Made by a program: the position numbers and the translations under genes. A DNA stretch of 64,000 bases from Hemerocallis citrina (lineage: Eukaryota; Streptophyta; Magnoliopsida; Asparagales; Asphodelaceae): assembly GCA_017893485.1 (NCBI GenBank), contig CM030363.1:82686230-82750229 (forward strand), read 5' to 3'. Positions 45,641 through 56,795 of this stretch are shown in pieces. The stretch's first letter is position 1, and every line of letters begins with the position of its first letter. Under the pieces are notes generated by a model. That model did no database searches. It was given only the letters and a program-made list of their open reading frames with translations, and was not told the DNA's origin.

Positions 45641-46139
45641 ATCCTACTACCCACCTTACAACAAAATTTCGTTTTCGAAATTTGCTTAGGCGGTACATAA
45701 GACAAAGCAAAACAACTAATGAAAAAACAAAACTAGGAATTTAAAAGGGGAAAGACAAAATGGTGGCAACACCAGAATGAGAAAGAACATGGATATAAAT
45801 AGAGTGATCAAGAATGATGTTAAATAAAGATTGTAATGGATGATGACAATGCAAATGCATGAAAAGGAAGTAAACAATGCAAGAAAGAGAAGCAACTAAA
45901 AGACAACAAGAAACGAAGGAACTGAAAGTGAAGGGATTAAAGAGGAATCAAATAAGACTAGTTTCCAGATCATAAGTTGGATATCAGTTGTTCATGTGAT
46001 CTCTATATTGCACATATTGTTGAGTCAACCCGATAAAACCCAAATCTGATTAATATATCAATCAAAGCAAAACTTCCTTTCGTTAGTTACATTTGACTGA
46101 TATATTGTCCAAACCAGGCTCTGATACCAATAAAAACCT
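45641..46139 (-). mobile_element. Element E: 499-bp noncoding interior
   Basis: This is the whole internal region between E's LTRs. At the left end the minus strand has a PPT-like GGTGGGTAGTAGGAT next to the LTR. At the right end the primer site TGGTATCAGAGCC (plus strand 46117-46129) matches tRNA-iMet and lies 10 bp from the LTR. There is no ORF of useful length and no trace of gag or pol. A palindromic AAATTTCGTTTTCGAAATTT lies at about 45665-45685. E can only have moved with proteins from another element. Confidence 0.88.
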
Positions 46140-48955
46140 TATCACACCCCGCTTTCCAAAAATACGGAACACGAGCACGTAACATTGGCACAACGAATGA
46201 CTAATGCCACCCATAAGCTATTTATTCGATCAACTCAACAATATAATGAATACCGAACAATTGCGCAGGCAATAATAATAATCTCATGAACAATAATACT
46301 TGGAATGAAGCAATAAAAATATCCAAATACAATAATAATCCAACATCTAGAAACAAATAGCAATATTCGGGTCATAAGCCCAATACAATGAAATAACAAT
46401 AATCCAATAATTAAGTCTTCATAACAAAACAATAAATATTTATTAAGCGGCGATGCAATCAATTTTTTCACCAATGTTGTTCTCCCAATCCATCGGGCAA
46501 TTCTCCATCAACACCTATAAACACTTCATCTAAAAAGAGGAGAAAAATTGTCCTTAGAGCAAGTCATGGACAGCAAGTAGAGAAAGCAGGGAACAATGGA
46601 ATAACGGTATAACAATGAAGTCAATGGATCAATAGGAATTAATAACATGACACGATAATCAATAATCAAGATCACGGTAATCGATACAATGGCTATAAAC
46701 AATAATTCAAAATTCGGTAACAATAATCAATGATCAATATCAATAACACTTAGCCAATATTCGATATCAATAGGAACAATGAGGAACAATATACAGTGTC
46801 AATGTGGTGTGATCCTTAAGTCTATTAATTATTTTAATCCTAGCTAATATAGCACTTCAAGCATCCCATCCATTTACCACATGGTTGCTACATACAAACA
46901 ATTTACGATTTTGACTTAGTGGTGGGCTCTATAGTTGATGTACTCGGCAGTTGTAATCAATATTCAGTAGTGACCGATGAGCGAATCAATCGAGATACTG
47001 TATAGTCAGTAATTTGAAATTAATCGATGACCGATATGACCAATAGACCAATAGACCAATAGACCAATAAATAGGAAAACACGGGCTCCTCCTCCGAGTA
47101 CAGTCCCTATATCGTCCAGTACTAAAAGTCAATCCCTTAAACCACGGCTTGTTAATAACAATACAATATGCAGTCTAGAGACATTTCGGTGAACGATAGA
47201 AACAATAGGATGATAACTTAAAGTAGGATAATTATAATGATGACAATAAGACATTAGGATCATGCAATAAAACATACATACATTAATTCATGCAATAGTA
47301 CGATATAGGAATAGTTAAACTATTAAAAACTGAAATATAAAATTCTGGACATCAGGAGTAGTCTGTACAGAAATGCAGTTTTCCACTGTTTCAGAAAATG
47401 AAAAGTGAAACTGTCAGAAGTTCTAGAAACTAGACTTACACATGATTCCAACGCATATTTAAAGTTCAAAATCCGACAACAGCAGCTAGGTCAATCACAA
47501 TGTTCTTTACAGATTCATGTTCAGGCAGAATTTCGACATTATGTTATTATAATTTTAGAAATAGCAAAAAAACCATAATAAATTCATTAAAAATGTTTTT
47601 TTGGACTCATAAACATGATTACTAACAATCTGGAAATTATCAGAGCAAAATTTTATCATTTGATCAGCCTTTTTACTGTTTAAACATGAAAGATACAAGA
47701 ATCTGAAAATCTGAAAGTAAAAAATACAGCTGTAGTAAAATGAGCATAACTTTTACTACAAAACTCAGAATTTAAAAATTCAAGTTGTTCTGGAAACTAA
47801 AAAGATAAGGATACAATTCTTATTCAGAAAGTAATTCATTTTAAGATCGTTTACTAGTTCAGAAACAGCAGTCAGCAAGCAGGCCAGCAAGCAATATACA
47901 GGTTTTGTATAGTTTTCTTAAAATAAATTTATTTGAACATGATTGGTATCAATTCTATTAGTTGATAACTATATAATCAGCATAATGGGTGTCAATACAT
48001 GATAAACAAAATTAGAACACATACATATACTAATTTATCATCAATCAACCATCAATCGATCAAACAACATACAACCTAGCAATTGTCTCTATAATAATTA
48101 ATCGTGTCATGATTATACGGTTAACCCTATTATCAATTCTACATGCACTCATGAAAGATCCAAACTTTAGAGTCAACAATGGCACGATGTCAAGAATATT
48201 AGGGTAGCTCGTGTAAAACCTCAATAGACCCAACAAAGAGATGAACAATGGATAATACGATAACAAAAAGATCTACTTGTAAGAGTTTCAACAAAACTTG
48301 AATTTGATTTAATTAATAATTCAAGGGGACGGTGACTTGCCTTATAAATGGTGAAAACGAATACCAAGAATAACAGGATAAGAATCCCGTAGCAACGAAC
48401 ACATGAACTAGCACGAAGAATATACGTGCACAATACGTGTGCAAAAGACCCAAAGCAAGACAGCAGCACAAGAAACAGACAGCAGCTACAGTAGCAGAGG
48501 GAACCCACGACAGCTAGGGGGCAGAGTCGCTGGTGGCTGGGGGAGGGGGGGTCATCGACATGAATGATGAGGCATCGATTGTGACATGATGGCTCTAAGG
48601 AGGGTGGAACAGATACTGCAGCAAAGGGGTTTTGGGGTTTTAGCCACTGGCATCGACAGGAGCGGAAGAGGCGGTGGGCGGCGCTGTAGGAAGGCGGCAC
48701 GATGGCGGATGGTGACGAGGTTGGGGGTCGCTGGAGTCGGGGAAGTGGTCGGAGAAGGGCACAGGGAAGAGGAACAGTAATAGGTACTGTAGCTTGGGCT
48801 AGAAATTGATGGGGAGAGAGAAACAGAGAGGAGAGAGAAAGAGGAGAGAGGAGAGAGATTGTGCGGCTACAATTTTGCATTTTGTGTTTTTAGGGTTTGT
48901 ATTAGGGTTGTATTTATAGAATACAAGTAGATTATTGGGTTATTGGGTTAGGATC
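46140..48955 (-). repeat. Element E: right (5') LTR, cut by element B
   Basis: It is homologous to 14261-17050 throughout. The LTR-edge TG is mutated to TA at 46140-46141. The minus-strand TATA box TCTATAAATA is at 48911-48920, with a CT-rich leader at about 48780-48870 and a Ser/Pro/Cys-rich chance ORF (48221-48880) also seen in the left LTR. Element B interrupts it at 48956, after GGATC. The remaining few hundred bases lie beyond the window. Confidence 0.9.
48911..48920 (-). promoter_or_regulatory. TATA box of E's 5' LTR
   Basis: TCTATAAATA on the minus strand, followed about 35 bp downstream by a CT-rich leader of the kind found after plant transcription starts. The same sequence is in the left LTR at 17034-17043. 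Confidence 0.6.
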
Positions 48956-49533
48956 TGTTGCCGCTGATTTCGGTGTGGGGGCAATAAATAGAATTTATGG
49001 ATTCTTGAGAAAACGAATTGGGCGAACATGTTGACCTTCACCAAATTGTTGACTTGGTCTCTTATCGCTGCTGCGAACCTGCAAAATGTGCGATACACCG
49101 GAATGAATCCCGGCGACGCACCCTCCAACGCTCTTGTCAGTAATCTGAATGATTAAGAAATAGCTTTTTCTGGAAAAAGATTGATTACCTCATAACGGTG
49201 GGAGGAGAGGGATTTTTATAGTTGCCTTAGGGATCTGTTTCGAGATAAGAACATATCTCTACTTCCTGGTGTGAATGGATAGAAGCGGTTAAGACCACCT
49301 CTTAGGGATAATTATGAATCTGAATTCTTCTTTATCCTTCTGAACTGGTTTGTAACGGGTCGGGACCCGTACCCAGTAGGATAGATCCACTTATGGGTTA
49401 TTAGGCTTTGAAGAAAGATCCAGTTCCCATTTCAGACTCGTTTGTAGGTGAAATTACCGTTTTACTCCTGAGAGCTTTAAGATTCGTGCTCGATTTGAAC
49501 GGTCCCGATTTAATCCCATTTTTAGCCATATCA
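48956..49533 (-). repeat. Element B: left (3') LTR
   Basis: 578 bp, TGTTGCCGCTG...CCATATCA. The minus-strand TATA-like CTATAAAAA is at 49213-49221. The PPT is at 49534-49550 (minus strand ending in GGAGTGGGGGGCTCG). Its ends and layout match those of C and D, so it belongs to the same Tat group. Confidence 0.92.
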
Positions 49534-49550
49534 CGAGCCCCCCACTCCTG

Positions 49551-51129
49551 AAGGCTGAGTTTAATAGCCTTTGAGGAGTAGTTTGTTGTTCTAATAGTGT
49601 ACGAGATTTTATCAGAGTTCTCGGGGGAGTTGGATCTAGCTCGGGGTGTAACAGTGTTATTCTGAGCTTGTAAAATACCCAAAATTATTCTCAGATTTTT
49701 TTGGATTTTTGTGATTTTTCTAGATTTTTCTGAAATTTTTTCAATTTTTAATCATTTTTTGAATTTTTTATTCAATTTCCGAATTAAATAATTAATTACC
49801 AAAAATTTTAATTAATTATTCTAATCTAATAATTATTACTTTCAGAATTTAAAATTATTTTTTGAATTTAATAATAATTTTTAGAATTTTAATTAATTTT
49901 TTTCGATTTTTAATTAGTTTTTTCAGATTTTTAAATAATTAATTCAATTAAATAAATAGATAAATAAATAAATGCCTGGACACGTGGCACAATCCTGCAC
50001 ATTGATCATGATCAGATGAGCACGCATCTCAAAGCGGCAGATTTTTCCCTACAACCAGAGGTCGCCACGTGGATGGTCAACGTTGACCGCCACGTGGCAG
50101 TATCCCTTTTTTTTCCTCTTCTTCTTCGCCGACTCGGTTTCTTCTCCCCCAACTTCTTCTTCGTCATGTGGCGGCAAACGAGGGGAGCATCGCCAGCCTT
50201 GGTCGAGGCGCTCGAAGGTGATGAGCTCGAGCCTGGAGGTGATGGGTTCTCGAGCTCGATAGGGGATGGCTGGGCGAACAGGACGAGCTCGGCGAACGAA
50301 AGACGGGGGGTGCATTTTTCCCTATAATCAGTTCGGAAACACGTCTGTACGGCAAAGACGGCGAGCGCGCATCATTGGAGGTTCGGCGAAGGAGAGTGCT
50401 TGGCAATGGAGCCGAGGTCTGAGCTCGACGTCGATGGCAGTGCTCGACGTCGAAGTGCTCGCCTAAGCTTTGTTTGAGTTCGGCGAAGCTAGGATGAGCT
50501 TGACATCGATGGAGGAGCTCGACACAGTGGAGTGGAGCTCTTCAATGTGTTTTTGGAGCTCGGTGTTGGGGAGTTCGACAGTGGACTCGTCGAGCGGCTT
50601 CATCGAGGAGGGAGTTCGACGGAGAGCTTAGTGCGGGTTGGCGAGCTCATTGATGGAGGGCCTCGACGGATGAGGGCGGAGCTCGTTCATGGAGCTCGGT
50701 GAGGTGGAGAACGAAGCTCGATGGTGTGGAGAACGAAGCTCGTCGGCCCAGGGAGCTCAGAGAGGGGAGGAGTTTGGTCGAAGAGCTCACGTCATGGTGG
50801 TTGGCAAGCTCATCGCTTGATGGGTTTGCCGAAGGTTGGAGTTCGAGATTGGAGACAGTGGGGAGCTTCGGCGAGTTGATAATGGCGATGTGGAGACGAG
50901 CTCGGCCACACAGCTCGTCGGAGGGTGTGCTCGAGCTCGACGGAGCGTCCCATTCGGAGTGGGGGTCGAGCTCGGCGAGTTGGTGCTGTCAAATTTTGGC
51001 GGGAAAAAACTGAAGGAGAAAAAGTAAGGGTAACGGGTTGCTAATGGGTTTGAACCCACTCCGTTAACCCCTTGCTATTTTGTTTGTTTGTTCGGTGAAT
51101 TTGAGTCTAGATCTTGATTTGAGCACGGA
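49551..51129. other. Element B: 3' region before the arrays
   Basis: AT-rich to 49975, then GC-rich with many GAGCTCG, GTCGA and GAGCTCGGC words. No antisense gene like that of C and D is present; the plus-strand ORFs (50016-50327, 50699-51013) are low-complexity and match nothing. At 50065-50097 two CCACGTGG boxes flank the perfect palindrome GGTCAACGTTGACC. Confidence 0.6.
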
Positions 51130-51720
51130 CTTTGAGGCAGAATTTTCTCTCATTTTTTGTTCGGAACCAGCTTTGTTCGGCTTGTTGCGGCGGACGTGGC
51201 GAGCTTGGCGAATGAAGTGGTGAGCTTAGCGAACGAAATGTCGAACTTGGAAGACGTTGATTGGTCAACGCAATTTTGGTTGTTTTCAGCTCGGAAACAC
51301 GTCTGTTCGACAACTGCGGCGAGCTTAGCGAGCAAAGTGGCGAGCGTGGCGAACAAAATGGCGAGCTTGGCAAACAAAATGGCAAACTTGGAAAACGTTT
51401 GACTAGTCAACGCAATTTTGGGTGTTTTCAGCTCGGAAACACGTCTGTTCGGAAACTGCGGCGAGCTTGGCGAACGAAGTGGCGAGCTTGGTGAACGAAA
51501 TGTCGAGCTTGGAAGACGTTGACTGGTTAATGCAATTTTGAGTGTTTTCAGCTCGGAAACACGACTGTTCGACAACTGCGGCGAGCTTGGCGAGCAAAAT
51601 GGCGAGCTTGGCGAACGAAATGGCGAACTTGGAAGACGTTGACTGGTCAACGCAATTTTGGGTGTTTTCAGCTCGGAAACACGTCTGTTCGGAAGCTGCG
51701 GCGAGCTTGGCAAGCGGTTG
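51130..51720. repeat. Element B: 120-142-bp tandem array with W-box palindrome
   Basis: CAGCTCGGAAACACG begins at 51287, 51429, 51549 and 51669. Units also contain GACTGGTCAACGCAATTTT and two or three copies of 'gcgagcttggcgaacgaaatg'. GTTGACTGGTCAACGCAATT corresponds closely to GTTGACTAGTCAACGCAATT in D's array, although the rest of the units differ. The minus-strand ORF here (51150-51713) is a repeat artefact. Confidence 0.85.
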
Positions 51721-51929
51721 TGTTGTAACTCACTTTTCGAGGGCTACGAAGGTCGGATCGGGGCGTGTGACCGCTTGTTTCGAAGCTAACTTAAATATCT
51801 ACAACCTCTCTTTAGTAATAAGTCGAGGAATCATACTTCTTCATGGTCAAAATGGTCCCGCAACATACTTGTCTTCATGAAGTTGAGAAGTGCTTTGTAT
51901 GGATCTTGGGAAGATTCATTCATGGAGAT

Positions 51930-52450
51930 GAGTTTAAGGAGACACTCTAGGAAAGAGTTTTAGCTCTAAACTTGCTGAGAAGAGGTCCTCTCTGGAGGCG
52001 AGCAGAGCGGAGAGCTTGGCTCTAGGAGAGAGCCGTCTGGGAGACAAGTTTGAGGAGAAACTCTAGGAGAGAGATGTGCTCCTGAACTCGTTGAGAAGAG
52101 GTCTACTCCGGAGGCGAGCGGAGCGGAGAGCATAGCTCTAGGAGAGAGTTATCTGGAAGACAAGTTTGAGGAGCAACTCTAGGAGAGAGTTGTGCTCCGA
52201 ACTCGTTGAGAAAAGGTCACTCTGGAGGCGAGCGGAGCGGAGAGCGTGGCTCCAGGAGAGAGCCATCTTGGGGGACAAGTTTGAGGAGCAACTGTAGGAG
52301 AGAGCCGTCTTGGGGGACAAGTTTGAGGAGCAACTCTAGGAGAGAGTTGTGCTCCGAACTCTTTGAGAAGAGGTCCACTCTGGAGGCGAGCGGAGTGGAG
52401 AACATGGCTCTAGGAGAGAGCCGTCTTAGGGATAGCCCTGGAAAAGAGCC
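51930..52450. repeat. Element B: about 115-bp tandem array
   Basis: 'tggaggcgagcggagcggagag' recurs at about 51993, 52110, 52223 and 52381, with 'ctaggagagagttgtgctccgaactcgttgagaagaggtc' between. The last unit is longer because it has an internal 45-bp duplication. Confidence 0.85.
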
Positions 52451-52599
52451 AGTGTTCGAACCTGCTTGTTGGAATCAACCAGTTTCGGGAGTAGTTCGAA
52501 TGGTCGTGTCGAGCCCTGAAACCACATACTTGCCAATTATGAGGGCGATTTCGAGCCATGATTGTGAACTCCGAACCAGTGTTTTTTTTTTAAGATTTA

Positions 52600-52960
52600 T
52601 CGACGGTTGTGGGAGCAATTCCGAATGGTGAGCTGCCCCGCACTTGCTTGTTTGCGAGTGGCTAAGGCAACGTCGAACCAAGTGCTGGACTCCGAACTTG
52701 TCGTTGGGGATGTTTTAACTATTTGCAGGAGCAATTCCGAATGGTGAACCACTTCCGTACTCGCTTGTAAGCGAGTAGTTGAAGCAGAATCGAACCACGT
52801 GTTGGACTTCGAACTTGTTGTTAGAGGGGGTTAACGAGTTCCAAGAGCAATTCCGAATGGTGAGCTGCCCCACCCTTGCTTGTTTGCAAGCGGCTAAAGC
52901 AACGTTGAACCAAGTATTGGACTCCAAACTCGTTTTTTGAGCTTAGTAAGTTGTGGGAGC
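52600..52960. repeat. Element B: convergent-region repeat
   Basis: Three units (about 52612, 52726 and 52845) of 'gagcaattccgaatggtgaaccac...accaagtgttggactccgaac', homologous to the C and D repeats. Here they follow gag directly, because pol is missing. Confidence 0.85.
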
Positions 52961-53171
52961 AGCCATGTAGGAGAAGCTGGACTCTGAACTCACCATTTAA
53001 CGAGTCGTAGACATGACTCGGAGAGATAGAGATGAAGCAAGAGTAATAATTTTCAATGAAAAAATGCTAAGTTTTATTGAAATAAACTAAGTGGCCGCTT
53101 CAATAGGGCGAGCCATTATTACATGCTTCTTGGCCGTGTTATAAGCATCAGCCTTATTGAAAACCGAGATC

Positions 53172-55035
53172 CTACTTTTGCAATAGGGTGAAGGTCTCTT
53201 GGAAGGAGTTGGGTTCTCCCCCCATAGGACCTCCTTGGATGAGGTGGAAGACGACCCCAGGTTCTGAATCTTGGAACTCGGCGGACCTCTCTCTTCGCTT
53301 ATAGGTTCCTCGGGGTGGAAGGTCGGCCCCGTCTCTTCGGACAAACTTGTCCAGGTGTCCCCGCTGTATGAGCTCTTCGATCTCCTCTTTGAGAGCCCGA
53401 CAATCATCCGTGTCGTGGCCATGGTCCCTATAAAAGCGGCACCACTTATCCCTATTTCTTTTCTTGCCAGGGGTATTCATTCTAGGAGGAGCACGGAGTA
53501 GCCCTTCTTTGTCCACCTCCATAAGGACCATTGATATACTAGCATTGAGGAGGGTGAACTTCTCAAAATGAGGAGCTGGGTGGCGTTGGCCATTGTCGTC
53601 CCTCTGGAGCTTCTGGGACCCTTCTTCGCTCGTATTCTTTCGTTTGTTCCCGGAAGATAATTCCTCGAGAGTGTGTGTGTGTGGTGGGGGGGGGGGGGGG
53701 TTGAGAGCCTCTTCCACTCGAATGTACTTCTCACTCCTAAGCAGGAGTTCTGAGAAGTTTCGAGGAGGATTCTTGGTCAGGGACGCTCTGAGGTTAGCAT
53801 TGAGGACGTTGGACCAGAAGGTGATAGTGGCGACTGAGGGTTCCAAGGAAGCGATGGACCTGGCTTTAGCAGTGAAGCGCTTGACATAGTCCCTCAATCG
53901 TTCGCCCTTCTTTTGACTGAGGAACAGTAGGGAGCCTCTCGTCTTCTCGGTGCGGCGACTGCTTACGAAATGCGTGAGGAAAAGACCCTCGAACTGGTCG
54001 AACGAGAAGATGGAGGTCGGGGCGAGTCGAGAGTACCATTCTCTCGCAGGCCCCTTCAGCGTGGCAGGGAAGGTCTTGCAAAGGAGCGCATCCGAAGCCT
54101 GGTGGATCATCGTGAGAGTTTTAAAACTCTCGATGTGGTCGGTGGGGTCCGACTCCCCATTATATGACTCAAAGTTAGGGGGCTTAAAGTTTTGCAGGAC
54201 CGGGGCTTCCATGAGGCTCGGGAGACGGGGGCCTGCTCGGGCGGAAATTCCTCGCCCGTTGTTCCTCTTCTCTGTCAATTCGGCCTAGGCGCCTCTCCAT
54301 CTCGTGGAGACGGCAGTAGACTAAGTCTTCTCTTTGATCATATCTTGCCGAGCCCCGGAACTCATCTTTGTACGAGGGTGGACTGGGGCTGCGGCGATGG
54401 TAGCTTGGAGATGGAAGAGGACTGGGAGTGTGAAGCCGGTGGCTCCTAGCTGGCTCATGAGTAGGTGGCCTCTGGTCGTTATTTGGGGCGATATTGAGGG
54501 CTCGCAAGACTGCCGCTTGGAAGTCTTGAAGCTCTGCCCTTATGACTAGTGCCTCTCCAGCTTGGCAGTCCCTATGGGTGGCTCGGCTTACTGGAGAATG
54601 AGTTCTCCTCTGATGATGCTGAGGGGACTTTCTTTGCCTCCTCGGGGGAAGGGATCTTCTGGTCCTCGATCGGCAGGGGGTCCGGACTCTTGAGGCCCCT
54701 GGGTGCTCAGGTTGATGGACTCCCCCAAGGGCTCGCCATCCATTCAGGCGAGTTCGGAGGTCGACCCCTTTTTGGCGGTCAACAATCACTTGTCAAAGAT
54801 CCCGCTCGGGAGGGCTTTGAAAAGACATAGATTCAACTGAAGGATTGGGACCTGCGACATGGTCATGAGGAGGATGTTGGTTTGAACGACTTCGACGGGA
54901 GCTCGTCGGGGCAGCTCCCCAAAACCCTGGAGGGGCCTGTTGATAAGGAGCACCTTGAGCTGGAGGAGGGGGAGGAGGAAGAGAAGTGGTTCTTCGGTTG
55001 GAGACCGCTGCCATCCCCTTCTGTTTTGGATGCAT
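53172..55035 (-). pseudogene. Element B: Tat gag, nearly intact
   Basis: This is the capsid/nucleocapsid precursor. It starts MHPKQKGMAAVSNRR at 55035, about 70 bp inside the LTR. One in-frame TGA (54793) and one frameshift (54190-54280) interrupt the N-terminal half. The C-terminal 368 codons (54278-53172) are open, with SDPTDHIESFKTLTMIHQAS, PATLKGPAREWYSRL, LFLTHFVSSRRTEKT, RDYVKRFTAKARSIA and the zinc-knuckle-like KWCRFYRDHGHDTDDC (a His replaced by Tyr compared with C). A (GT)n/(G)n slippage tract at 53677-53700 is read in frame as Pro6-His-Thr-His-Thr. The frame stops after PNSFQETFTLLQK. Protease and all of pol are absent. Confidence 0.85.
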
Positions 55036-55083
55036 GGCTTGAAACTAGTCTCACTGATGAAGTTAGGTCGGGTTGCTTTTTCG

Positions 55084-55102
55084 GTTCCCACAGACGGCGC
55101 CA
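55084..55102 (-). other. Primer binding site of B
   Basis: The minus strand reads TTGGCGCCGTCTGTGGGAA, the usual Tat/Athila form, two bases from the LTR. Confidence 0.8.
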
Positions 55103-55104
55103 AT

Positions 55105-55132
55105 CTGTTGCCGCTGATTTCGGTGTGGGGGC
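55105..55132 (-). repeat. Element B: first 28 bp of right (5') LTR
   Basis: TGTTGCCGCTGATTTCGGTG... is identical to 48956-48983, then element A begins. The rest must lie on the far side of A, outside the window. Confidence 0.9.
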
Positions 55133-56548
55133 ATGTAACGCCCCGAATTCCAAAATACACTGAATTCGAGATTTCACAGGATCTTTACACTTCATTTAGT
55201 ACAATTTTACAAGGAATTTAAAACTTTTCACTTTACATCAGAGTTTACATAAAACTTTACACTTTACATTGCACAGCGGAAGTAAATTTACAACATTTAA
55301 AAAAATGTACAACAACATTATATAATCTTTAAGCATCTGTTCCTCTTTAATCTTCATCATGTCATTTATCTTGCATACAAAACTGTGGGTACGTCAGTTT
55401 ATTCAACCGACGAACATTATACACGGCCATCCTCTCTATATGACACTAATGCACACTTGTTCGGATTCTATGCATCCTATACTACATAGGTCCGAGGGCA
55501 AGCCACTTATTCGTTCTTCATCTTTGTAGGGTTCAATCCCTCGTCATGACTTAATCTATTACTGTAACTACGGTGAGTATCCTAGATGATCTATGAGTAC
55601 AAGCACGCATACAGGACCCTGGAGGGGAATTCCACGCCATGTCTTGACTCATCAAGCATGCATTCTGTGGCAATTCAGCCTCCTCCCTGAACACGATCCT
55701 CTTGCAGTCACCAAACATCCCACAAGCGTTGCTAAAGTCCGATCATTACTGAGTTGTGCCCACGCCATGTCTTGACTCATCAAGCATGCATTCTGTGGCT
55801 CACACACCCGCACCGTAAACTCTAACTCTCATACTCGTGTTTTTCTCTCACTTTCATCACGTCTTCACTATACACTATTACATAGTTTTTATTAGAATCA
55901 TGAACAAAATCAAAGCTCTAGAGTTAGCCTCTCCACTAAACCGGACTTATTCATTCATTCAAACGTGACCAACCTTGGTCTTTCATTTCAAATTTTATTT
56001 CATTTCATTCTAATTGCCGGGGGAGACTTAGCTACTCTTTTGTTTCAATTCCAATTCACAATTTCCAAAATTGAACGTTTCCAACTCATAAGTTCATTTT
56101 TATAATCATAACAGGTTTTCTTTTTCAATAGCATGATCTCTAATTTATTCATAAGTCCATAGCCATACATGGAATTCAATTATTCCCTATGTATTTCATC
56201 AATATAATCACAACACTATTGAATATTCACATTTCCTAATTTTCATACTATTCTCCAAAGAGAATAAATCACTTCACATCACTTCATATAATTTCTTTCT
56301 TTGCTATATTATTTTTCTAACACTTCATTCCAAGTTCTTTTGCAAATTATAACTTCACAAAAATATAAATGTAAAAACCATAGTTTTATTTATACATTTA
56401 TTCTCAAAACATACTCTACTTCATGCAAATAATTCTCAAATCATTTTTCACAAGTCCCACATAATTTTAGAATAATAAACACATTTTTTCATAATTTTTT
56501 TACTAACAAAAACTAACTCAAAAAAAATATTTTTCCCAAATTAAACCT

Positions 56549-56623
56549 CGGGCCGAGACTGGGTTTCGAACCCACGACCAGAGGGAAACAAGCCACAGCG
56601 CAGACCACTAGGCCAATTGCGCC
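56549..56623 (-). repeat. tRNA-like segment 1 in A's LTR
   Basis: The minus strand has an A-box-like TTGGCCTAGTGG (plus strand 56605-56616) and a B-box-like GGGTTCGAAACCC (56561-56573), 31 nt apart, as in tRNA genes. The acceptor stem does not pair, so it is not a functional tRNA gene. It may be a tRNA pseudogene, a SINE head or a recruited internal pol III promoter. Confidence 0.6.
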
Positions 56624-56705
56624 AGCGGTATGAAAGAGAGCTGAGAGCATTTAAAGCTCTCGGCTGCAGTTCTTTTATTTTTTAAAAAAGATGAAACAAA
56701 AGTAT

Positions 56706-56795
56706 GGTGACCAGGGGATTCGAACCAGCAACCTGAGACCCGAAACCCACTGTAGCAAATAGGGTCATCCCAACCACTTGAGCTATGCGCTCGGG
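56706..56795 (-). repeat. tRNA-like segment 2 in A's LTR
   Basis: The minus strand has TAGCTCAAGTGG (56774-56785) and GGTTCGAATCC (56716-56726), 47 nt apart, a spacing seen in tRNAs with a long variable arm. A good T-arm is present (GCTGGTTCGAATCCCCTGGT-like), but the acceptor stem is not convincing. It lies 80 bp upstream of segment 1 on the minus strand, in the same orientation. Confidence 0.6.

Noticed and set aside
51150..51713. 187-aa minus-strand ORF, Ser/Phe/Pro-rich
   Set aside because: Translation of B's 120-bp array; the period is again a multiple of three. No independent evidence of coding.
56549..56795. Two functional tRNA genes
   Set aside because: A and B boxes are present, but acceptor stems do not pair, no clear anticodon stem can be drawn, and both lie inside an LTR. 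Reported only as tRNA-like.
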